Shown here in pieces: positions 1-4,872 of a stretch of 6,514 bases of DNA. Below the pieces are notes generated by a model. That model was not told the origin of the DNA. It did no database searches and was given only the letters and a program-made list of their open reading frames with translations. Made by a program: the position numbers and the translations under genes. The stretch comes from Bifidobacteriaceae bacterium (GTDB lineage Bacteria; Actinomycetota; Actinomycetes; Actinomycetales; WQXJ01): the NCBI GenBank assembly GCA_031261885.1, contig JAISIU010000325.1, positions 1-6,514 of the forward strand, written 5' to 3'. The stretch's first letter is position 1, and the number at the start of each line of letters is the position of its first letter.

Positions 1-243
1 GGGGCGGACCGTGACGTGCTGGCCGAGGCGTACGTCCAGGCCACGGCCATCCGCGAAGCGAACGTGCTGTGGTCGGGCCGCGTCTCGAAGTCGGCGGACG
101 TGCTGCCGCACGAGCGGCGGACGTTGGCCGGGGTGGGGCGGCTGCTCGGGTACGGGCCCGGCTCCCACGACCAGCTCGTGGAGGACCACCTGCGCGCCGC
201 GCGCCGGGCCCGGGCGGTGTTCGAACGCGTCTTCTACGGATGA
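1..243 (+). CDS. glnE: C-terminal end of glutamine-synthetase adenylyltransferase (5' partial)
   Basis: The reading frame is open from the first base and ends at TGA 241-243, giving the last 80 residues of a larger protein. The fragment reads as a helical tail with RxxNVLWSGR, a central LLGYGPGS motif and the ending RRARAVFERVFYG. That pattern matches what I know of the extreme C-terminus of actinobacterial GlnE, the bifunctional enzyme that adenylylates and de-adenylylates glutamine synthetase to control nitrogen assimilation. No catalytic nucleotidyltransferase motif is in the window, so the call rests on the C-terminal helical domain alone. The gene runs in the same direction as the atp genes but is separated from atpB by 347 nt, so it is probably a separate transcription unit. 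An unrelated helical protein with a similar tail is possible but less likely. Confidence 0.8.
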   Translation, partial: GADRDVLAEAYVQATAIREANVLWSGRVSKSADVLPHERRTLAGVGRLLGYGPGSHDQLVEDHLRAARRARAVFERVFYG

Positions 244-323
244 TGCCGGTGTTCTCTCTGAGCGAATGAAGCTCTAAGCGAATTCAGCGCTGTTCATCGC
301 AACCGCGTGACCTGGAAAAACAA

Positions 324-339
324 TGTGAGAAATATCACG
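324..339. promoter_or_regulatory. CRP/FNR-family (GlxR-like) operator palindrome
   Basis: The sequence TGTGA-GAAATA-TCACG matches 9 of the 10 defined positions of the TGTGA-N6-TCACA site bound by CRP-family regulators, including corynebacterial GlxR and mycobacterial Crp. It lies 5 nt upstream of an ECF-like -35 element, and its centre is about 45 nt before the start site that promoter would give. That is close to the position of class II activator sites. Binding by a cAMP-responsive regulator is an inference from the motif. The alternative is a chance match. Confidence 0.5.
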
Positions 340-343
340 ATCG

Positions 344-370
344 GGAACTTGGCTGAGCACAAACGTTTCT
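344..370 (+). promoter_or_regulatory. Candidate ECF-sigma-type promoter
   Basis: GGAACTT at 344-350 is a textbook ECF-type -35 element. It is followed 16 nt after GGAAC by GTTTCT at 365-370, which fits the GTT or TCT type of -10 element seen with ECF sigma factors. It would start transcription near 376-378 and produce a leader of about 210 nt before atpB. The elements are short and the call comes from motif matching only. Confidence 0.35.
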
Positions 371-379
371 CGGCCGGAT

Positions 380-407
380 GAGACGAGCGGTTCCGCCGTG
401 CTAGCGT
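380..407 (+). promoter_or_regulatory. Candidate sigma-A/HrdB-type promoter
   Basis: TAGCGT at 402-407 fits the actinobacterial housekeeping -10 pattern TAnnnT. The matching -35 at 380-385 (GAGACG, 16-nt spacer) keeps only the central GAC of TTGACA, so it is weak. Transcription would start near 413, directly before a hairpin that can form at 415-434. Confidence 0.3.
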
Positions 408-575
408 GGCCCTGTCAGCCACCGACTGGCGTGAAGTGAAAACCCACCTAGTGGTGCCGGCCCCCTAACCCGTCACCACCCCGGGTAATCGTCCCGACGC
501 ACAACGCACGTGCCCGGAGCGGAACCCCGGGCGCAATCGGGGCTGTACGGGCAGATTCAATCGAGGGCACAACCC

Positions 576-581
576 GAGGAG
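576..581 (+). promoter_or_regulatory. Ribosome binding site of atpB (decides the start)
   Basis: GAGGAG lies 9 nt before GTG 591. An in-frame GTG at 510 has no such motif and sits inside a hairpin arm, so 591 is chosen as the atpB start. Confidence 0.75.
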
Positions 582-590
582 CTTCATCTC

Positions 591-1421
591 GTGTCGATAC
601 TGGTGCAAGCAGCGGCGCTCCCAGCGGTGCTACCGGCCGTGCTCCAGGCGAAGAGTTCTGGGCCGGACTGGCCCACGCTGGACGACTTCTTCCCGCCGGA
701 CTTCATCGGTGGCGGCGGCCTGCTCCCACTGAACCGGGTCGGCCTCGTCCGGCTCGTCGCGATCATCATCCTCGCGGTGCTGCTCATCCTCGGCGCGCGC
801 TCACTGAAAGTCGTCCCCACCAGGGCCTCCGGCATTTTCGAATACTGCGTCAACTTCGTGAAGAAGCAGATCGCGGACGAGATATTGGGGGAGGAGGCCG
901 GGCGGCGCTACCTGCCGCTCATCGCGACGATTTTCTTCACGGTCCTCGCGCTGAACATCACGGGCGTCATACCGTTCTTCAACGTGTCCTCGAACGGCGT
1001 CGTCGCGATGCCGCTGGTGCTCGCGATCATCGCCTGGGTCGCGTTCATCGTGGCCGGTATTCGCGCCCACGGCGCGGGCCACTACTTCAAGGCCGCGCTG
1101 TTCCCCGCCGGCGCCCCGAAGCTGCTCTACATCATCCTCACGCCCATCGAGTTCATCTCGACGTTCGTGCTCCGGCCGTTCACGCTGACCATCCGTCTCA
1201 TGGCCAACATGATCTCCGGCCACTTCCTGTTGGCCGCCTTCTACGTCATGACCGAGTACCTGCTGCTGCACGCGGCCGCGGCGCTCAAGGGCGTGGCCGT
1301 CGTCTCGTTCGCGGCCGTCATCGCCTTCACGGCCTTCGAGATCTTCGTCGCGGCCCTGCAGGCCTACATCTTCGCGCTGCTGACCAGCGTGTACATCTCA
1401 CTCGCACTGGAGGAGCACTGA
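591..1421 (+). CDS. atpB: F1Fo-ATP synthase subunit a
   Basis: This 276-residue, strongly hydrophobic protein forms the stationary half-channels through which protons reach and leave the c ring. Membrane segments are visible near residues 50-70, 107-128, 137-157, 186-220 and 234-268. The essential arginine is R202 in IRLMANM, equivalent to E. coli R210. H211 follows nine residues later at the position of E. coli E219, and E250 occupies the position of H245, so the acid/histidine pair is swapped. Q257 in LQAYIF corresponds to Q252, and the protein ends EEH as in E. coli. The N-terminus (about 1-45) is a non-conserved Ala/Pro-rich tail before the first membrane helix. The GTG start is supported by GAGGAG 9 nt upstream. 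The stop TGA 1419-1421 overlaps a downstream ATG by one base. It is the first gene of the operon; atpI is absent upstream. Confidence 0.97.
   Translation: MSILVQAAALPAVLPAVLQAKSSGPDWPTLDDFFPPDFIGGGGLLPLNRVGLVRLVAIIILAVLLILGARSLKVVPTRASGIFEYCVNFVKKQIADEILGEEAGRRYLPLIATIFFTVLALNITGVIPFFNVSSNGVVAMPLVLAIIAWVAFIVAGIRAHGAGHYFKAALFPAGAPKLLYIILTPIEFISTFVLRPFTLTIRLMANMISGHFLLAAFYVMTEYLLLHAAAALKGVAVVSFAAVIAFTAFEIFVAALQAYIFALLTSVYISLALEEH
1409..1415 (+). promoter_or_regulatory. Shine-Dalgarno-like GGAGGAG before ATG 1421
   Basis: GGAGGAG inside the last codons of atpB lies 5 nt before ATG 1421, the start of the candidate mini-ORF. The same bases encode the conserved C-terminal Glu-Glu of subunit a, so protein constraint alone could explain them. 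Confidence 0.4.
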
Positions 1422-1486
1422 TGGCCCGCGCCCTGGCGCCGGCCGGCGCCTCCACCGACAACCGGACTGGCACAGTCCACAACTAG
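1421..1486 (+). CDS. Candidate 21-codon mini-ORF between atpB and atpE
   Basis: ATG 1421 shares its A with the atpB stop (TGATG) and is preceded by GGAGGAG at 5 nt. The frame runs 21 codons to TAG 1484-1486, whose last two bases begin the atpE ribosome binding site AGGAAGGA. After the ATG, 18 of 20 sense codons end in G or C, against about two thirds in the other two frames, which looks like coding sequence in this genome. The predicted peptide starts MARALAPAGAS and ends TVHN. It has no membrane segment or motif I recognise. A role as a coupling or leader peptide that carries ribosomes through the two hairpins to atpE is an inference. It may instead be an untranslated spacer in a GC-rich genome. 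Confidence 0.35.
   Translation: MARALAPAGASTDNRTGTVHN
1435..1450. repeat. Perfect 16-bp GC palindrome in the atpB-atpE gap
   Basis: GGCGCCGGCCGGCGCC is its own reverse complement. In RNA it can form a 6-bp all-GC stem with a GGCC loop. It lies 14 nt after the atpB stop and inside the mini-ORF. Confidence 0.6.
1464..1478 (+). repeat. Hairpin just upstream of the atpE ribosome binding site
   Basis: GGACTG-GCA-CAGTCC forms a perfect 6-bp stem with a 3-nt loop and ends 6 nt before the atpE Shine-Dalgarno sequence. There is no U-tract after it, so it is not a typical intrinsic terminator. Confidence 0.55.
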
Positions 1487-1492
1487 GAAGGA
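1485..1492 (+). promoter_or_regulatory. Ribosome binding site of atpE
   Basis: AGGAAGGA lies 7 nt before GTG 1500. It is among the best-placed sites in the operon, which fits the high copy number of subunit c. It starts inside the TAG stop of the mini-ORF. Confidence 0.75.
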
Positions 1493-1499
1493 AACCCTC

Positions 1500-1724
1500 G
1501 TGGATATTCTCGCTGCGGTGTCCGGCAACATCGCGACAATCGGCTACGGCATCGCCGCAATCGGCCCCGGCATCGGCATCGGCCTGCTGGTCGCCAAGAC
1601 CCAGGAGGCCACGGCCCGCCAGCCGGAGGTCTCGGGCCTGCTGCGCGCCAACATGTTCATCGGCGCCGCTCTGGTCGAGGCCCTCGGCCTGATCGGCCTC
1701 GTCGCGGGCTTCCTGTTCAAGTGA
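1500..1724 (+). CDS. atpE: F1Fo-ATP synthase subunit c
   Basis: This 74-residue hairpin proteolipid assembles into the rotating ring in the membrane. The first helix carries the packing motif GPGIGIG (residues 22-28). The polar loop is RQPE (40-43), which contacts gamma and epsilon. The second helix holds the ion-carrying carboxylate E60 in ALVEALGLIG. Position 27 is Ile where Na+-type rings have Gln, and residue 61 is Ala where they have Ser, so the ring should be proton-specific. The start is GTG with AGGAAGGA 7 nt upstream. No in-frame alternative is needed, because the N-terminus fits the family length. The last four bases GTGA are shared with the start of atpF. The 78-nt gap before it, with two hairpins, is one of the two wide gaps in the operon. 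Confidence 0.97.
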   Translation: MDILAAVSGNIATIGYGIAAIGPGIGIGLLVAKTQEATARQPEVSGLLRANMFIGAALVEALGLIGLVAGFLFK

Positions 1725-2296
1725 TCCCGCTCGCCGAGGGTGCCCCTCAGGGCATCAACCTGTTCCTGCCGCCGTGGGGCGAGGTGATCCTCTCGGTCGT
1801 CTCGTTGCTGCTCATCGGCGGGATCGTGTGGAAACTCGTGGTTCCCAAGTTCCTCGCGACGCTCGACGAGCGCCACGACCAGATCGAGGGTTCCATCGAG
1901 CGCGCCACGCAGGCCGAGGAGACCGCCAAGGTCGTCCAGAAGCAGGCCGAGGAGCAGGTCACGGAACAGTTGGCGGACGCCGGCCGCGCCCGCGAGGCCG
2001 CCACCGAGGAAGCCTCCGCGATCCTCGCCAAGGCCCGCGAGGACGCGAACGCCGAACGCCAACACATCCTCGACCAGGCACGCGTGGAGATCGAGGCCGA
2101 ACGCCGCGAGGCGGAGGCCCGCCTCCAGAAGCAGGTCGGCGACCTCGCCATCCAGCTGGCCGAACGCATCGTCGGCGAATCCCTGACGGACTCGAAGCTG
2201 GCCGGCCGCGTCGTCGACCGCTTCATCGCCGAACTCGAGACCAGCGAGGCGACGGACGGCCAGAAGGCCTCGTCCGCCGCCGGAGCGGAGGCCTGA
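1721..2296 (+). CDS. atpF: F1Fo-ATP synthase subunit b
   Basis: This 191-residue protein forms the peripheral stalk that links subunit a to delta and the alpha3beta3 head. One membrane helix is visible at about residues 22-41. It is followed by the typical PKFLATLDERHDQIEGSIE stretch (43-61) and then a long charged coiled coil rich in Ala, Glu and Arg to about residue 155. The C-terminal part (LAIQLAERIVGESL, then VVDRFIAEL) is the usual delta-binding end, followed by a short Ser/Ala tail. The GTG start overlaps the atpE stop by four bases (GTGA). No clear Shine-Dalgarno sequence precedes it, so translation probably depends on ribosomes finishing atpE. It is a separate gene, not a b-delta fusion. 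Confidence 0.96.
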   Translation: MIPLAEGAPQGINLFLPPWGEVILSVVSLLLIGGIVWKLVVPKFLATLDERHDQIEGSIERATQAEETAKVVQKQAEEQVTEQLADAGRAREAATEEASAILAKAREDANAERQHILDQARVEIEAERREAEARLQKQVGDLAIQLAERIVGESLTDSKLAGRVVDRFIAELETSEATDGQKASSAAGAEA

Positions 2297-3123
2297 TGCG
2301 CGGCGCCTCACTTGTCTCACGCGACCTCCTCCGGGCCCGGCTGGCGGCACACACCGGCTCGACCACGGAAGCCTGGTGGGAGTTCGCCCGGCAGCTGTGC
2401 CTGGTGGTTGACGCCATCGACGGCTCGCCGGCGCTGCTCCAGGACCTGGCCAACCCGAACTGGCCGGGGGAGCAGAAGGCAAGTCTGGCGCGCCGCCTCA
2501 CGGAAGGCTTCGGCCACCGCGCGCAGGACCTCGTCGCCCAGGCCGCGGCCAGCCGCTGGTCCTACGACGAGGACCTGCCGGAGGCGATCGACGACCTCGC
2601 GCTCGACGCGGCCCTCTCCGCCATCGAATCGGCCGAGACGCTCTCGGAGTTCGAACAGGAGCTGTTCGCGGCCGAACGCTTCCTCAGGTCCCAGCGCGAC
2701 ATCCGCGCCTACCTGGCGGACGCCACGCTGCCGGCCCAGGTCAAGGCCCGGGTCCTGCACGAGCTGTTCGACGGCAAGCTGCACCACCGCACCGTGAACC
2801 TCATCGTCCGCATCATCGCGACCGGCAACCGCGGCCGCCTGCCCATGACGGCCATCCTCCGCGTCGAGCGCGAGGCCGCGGGCCGGTACGGCCAACTCGT
2901 CGGCCACGTCGTCACGGCCCACCCGCTGGACGGGCCGCGCCTCGACCGGCTCAAGCACTGCCTCGACGCCGCCTACGGCCGGCGCGTGCGGCTCAACTGC
3001 GCGGTCGACCCCTCGGTCATCGGCGGGCTCCGCGTCACGGTCGCGGACGACGTCGTCGACGCGACCGTCAGGGGACGCATCGAGGACCTCAAACACCAAG
3101 GAGTGGTCGCGGCGCCCACCTGA
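2296..3123 (+). CDS. atpH: F1Fo-ATP synthase subunit delta
   Basis: This 275-residue subunit sits on top of the F1 head and joins it to the b stalk. It is about 100 residues longer than E. coli delta, which is the normal size for non-mycobacterial Actinomycetota. The N-terminal part is helical (DGSPALLQDLANPNWPGEQK, residues 42-61, then a second similar helical repeat at about 116-176, including LFDGKLHHRTVNLI). The C-terminal domain shows the family pattern: RYGQLVGHVVTAHPL (197-211) and then DPSVIGGLRVTVADDVVDATV (238-258). The frame is open upstream inside atpF, but ATG 2296 overlaps the atpF stop by one base (TGATG), has GGAGG 4 nt upstream and begins exactly where the family homology does. 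The stop is TGA 3121-3123. Confidence 0.95.
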   Translation: MRGASLVSRDLLRARLAAHTGSTTEAWWEFARQLCLVVDAIDGSPALLQDLANPNWPGEQKASLARRLTEGFGHRAQDLVAQAAASRWSYDEDLPEAIDDLALDAALSAIESAETLSEFEQELFAAERFLRSQRDIRAYLADATLPAQVKARVLHELFDGKLHHRTVNLIVRIIATGNRGRLPMTAILRVEREAAGRYGQLVGHVVTAHPLDGPRLDRLKHCLDAAYGRRVRLNCAVDPSVIGGLRVTVADDVVDATVRGRIEDLKHQGVVAAPT

Positions 3124-3231
3124 CGGGCCGCCATCGACCAACCCAGCCAACCGAAGTGACGCCATCGCCGGACACCGACCCCCCCAGCGGGAGGGACGAG
3201 CCGGCGAGACCCAAGGAGAGAACGGAACACC
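3124..3231 (+). other. atpH-atpA intergenic gap with a weak C7/G-rich hairpin
   Basis: These 108 nt have no closed small frame filling them, unlike the atpB-atpE gap. Seven Cs at 3179-3185, AGC, and GGGAGGG at 3189-3195 can form a stem of two 3-bp blocks around one C-A mismatch. AGGAG at 3214-3218 is the likely atpA ribosome binding site. I see no promoter motif I would defend. Confidence 0.4.
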
Positions 3232-4869
3232 ATGACCGAGCTCACGATCAGCTCAGAGGCGATACGCTCAGCGCTCGACGCCTTCGTCGCGGGTTACGAG
3301 GCGCCCGCCGTCGAGGCCCAGGAGACGGGCCACGTCCTCATGACGGGCGACGGCATCGCCCAGGTCGAGGGCCTACCCGGCTGCATGGCCAATGAGCTGC
3401 TGCGCTTCGAGGACGGCACGCTAGGGCTGGCCCAGAACCTCGACGTCAGGTCCATCGGCGTCATCATCCTCGGCGAGTACGGCGGCATCGAAGAGGGCCA
3501 GGAGGTGCAGCGCACGGGCGAGGTGCTGAGCGTCCCGGTCGGCGACGGCTACCTCGGCCGCGTCGTCGACCCGCTGGGGCGGCCCCTCGACGGGCTCGGC
3601 GACATCGCCGCCGAGGGCCGCCGCGCGCTGGAGCTGCAGGCTCCCGGCGTCATGCAGCGCCGCTCGGTCCACGAACCGCTGCAGACGGGCCTCAAGGCGA
3701 TCGACGCGATGATCCCGATCGGCCGCGGCCAACGCCAGCTGATCATCGGCGACCGCGGCACCGGCAAGACGGCCATCGCGACGGACACGATCATCAACCA
3801 GAAGGCCAACTGGGAGAGCGGCGACGTGAACAAGCAGGTGCGCTGCATCTACGTCGCGATCGGCCAGAAGGGCTCCACGATCGCGGGCGTCAGGCAGACG
3901 CTGGCGGACGCGGGCGCCATGCCGTACACCACGATCGTGGCCTCGCCGGCCTCGGACCCGGCCGGCTTCAAGTACCTCGCGCCGTACACGGGCTCGGCCA
4001 TCGGCCAGCACTGGATGTACGGTGGCAAGCACGTGCTCATCGTGTTCGACGACCTCTCCAAGCAGGCGGAGGCCTACCGCGCCGTGTCGCTGCTGCTGCG
4101 CCGGCCGCCGGGGCGCGAGGCCTACCCGGGCGACGTCTTCTACCTCCACTCCCGGCTGCTGGAGCGCTGCGCCAAGCTCTCGGACGAGATGGGCGGCGGC
4201 TCCATGACGGGCCTGCCGATCATCGAGACCAAGGCCAACGACGTCTCCGCCTACATCCCGACCAACGTCATCTCGATCACGGACGGGCAGATCTTCCTCC
4301 AGTCGGACCTGTTCAACGCGAACCAGCGCCCGGCCGTGGACGTCGGCATCTCGGTGTCCCGCGTCGGCGGCAGCGCCCAGGTGAAGGCCATGAAGAAGGT
4401 GGCCGGCACGCTGAAGATCGACCTGGCGCAGTACCGGTCGCTGGAGGCGTTCTCGATGTTCGCCTCGGACCTCGACCAGGCGAGCCGCCGGCAGCTGACG
4501 CGCGGCGCGCGCCTCATGGAGCTGCTGAAGCAGCCGCAGGGCACGCCGTACACGGTCTCGCAGCAGGTGGTCTCGATCTGGGCCGGCTCCAAGGGCTACT
4601 GCGACGAGATCCCGCTCGACCAGGTCCACGCCTTCGAGACGGAACTCCTCGAGTACGTCGACCGCACCACCGGCGTCATGAAGACCATCGAGGAGACGGG
4701 CCAGATGCCGGCCGAGTCCGAGGAGGAGCTGAAGAAGGCCGCCGAGGCGTTCACGGCCCAATTCAAGGCCGCCAACGGCATCGGCGGCCCCGCGGACGGC
4801 GAGGCCGAGGGCGAGGAGCCTGAGGCCGAACGCGTCCAGGAACAGATCGTCGTCCAGAAGAAGGGCTGA
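3232..4869 (+). CDS. atpA: F1Fo-ATP synthase subunit alpha
   Basis: This 545-residue non-catalytic nucleotide-binding subunit alternates with beta in the F1 hexamer. An N-terminal beta-barrel domain covers about residues 25-95. The Walker A loop is GDRGTGKT (173-180), Walker B is HVLIVFDD (267-274), and the arginine finger that completes the catalytic site on beta is R377 in SVSRVGGSAQ. SITDGQIFL (348-356) is another family hallmark. After the usual helical domain, about 27 residues (519-545) form an acidic then basic tail, discussed under findings. ATG 3232 is preceded by AGGAG at a long spacing of 13 nt and by a weaker GGAA 4 nt upstream; the family N-terminus (TELTISSEAIRSAL) supports this start. 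The stop TGA 4867-4869 lies 3 nt before the atpG start and in the same frame. Confidence 0.98.
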   Translation: MTELTISSEAIRSALDAFVAGYEAPAVEAQETGHVLMTGDGIAQVEGLPGCMANELLRFEDGTLGLAQNLDVRSIGVIILGEYGGIEEGQEVQRTGEVLSVPVGDGYLGRVVDPLGRPLDGLGDIAAEGRRALELQAPGVMQRRSVHEPLQTGLKAIDAMIPIGRGQRQLIIGDRGTGKTAIATDTIINQKANWESGDVNKQVRCIYVAIGQKGSTIAGVRQTLADAGAMPYTTIVASPASDPAGFKYLAPYTGSAIGQHWMYGGKHVLIVFDDLSKQAEAYRAVSLLLRRPPGREAYPGDVFYLHSRLLERCAKLSDEMGGGSMTGLPIIETKANDVSAYIPTNVISITDGQIFLQSDLFNANQRPAVDVGISVSRVGGSAQVKAMKKVAGTLKIDLAQYRSLEAFSMFASDLDQASRRQLTRGARLMELLKQPQGTPYTVSQQVVSIWAGSKGYCDEIPLDQVHAFETELLEYVDRTTGVMKTIEETGQMPAESEEELKKAAEAFTAQFKAANGIGGPADGEAEGEEPEAERVQEQIVVQKKG

Positions 4870-4872
4870 GGA

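Larger units (their letters stand above)
244..590 (+). promoter_or_regulatory. Intergenic control region and 5' leader of the atp operon
   Basis: These 347 nt lie between the glnE stop and the atpB start and contain no convincing gene. The first part (about 244-370) is visibly richer in A and T than the flanking genes, as expected for promoter DNA. It holds a 7-bp direct repeat AGCGAAT (261-267 and 277-283), a CRP-like palindrome (324-339), an ECF-like promoter (344-370) and a sigma-A-like -10 element (402-407). The later part (about 410-535) is GC-rich and can fold into hairpins. I see no T-rich intrinsic terminator after glnE, so read-through from glnE is not excluded. No atpI-like gene is present. 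Confidence 0.7.

Noticed and set aside
243..269. Eight-codon frame overlapping the glnE stop as TGATG
   Set aside because: It is very short and AT-containing with no ribosome binding site worth noting. A TGATG overlap of this kind is expected by chance.
244..320. Intrinsic terminator after glnE
   Set aside because: Only 4-bp inverted repeats and the 8-bp palindrome CAGCGCTG (285-292) are present, with no stable stem and no following T-tract.
378..404. Eight-codon leaderless mini-ORF (MRRAVPPC) at the start site predicted for the ECF-like promoter
   Set aside because: It is too short to test by codon use and depends on an unproven promoter. Its end overlaps the other candidate -10 element.
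510..590. Longer atpB starting at GTG 510
   Set aside because: There is no ribosome binding site, the codon lies in a hairpin arm, and the extra 27 residues have no membrane or family character. GTG 591 has GAGGAG at a good distance.
1774..2295. Long in-frame open stretch upstream of atpH, inside atpF
   Set aside because: Its translation is Arg/Gly/Pro-rich frame-shadow sequence. Delta homology begins only at ATG 2296, which also has the overlap with the atpF stop and a ribosome binding site.
1721..3123. Mycobacterial-type b-delta fusion
   Set aside because: atpF ends with its own stop at 2294-2296, and atpH is in a different frame with its own ATG, so the two are separate genes.
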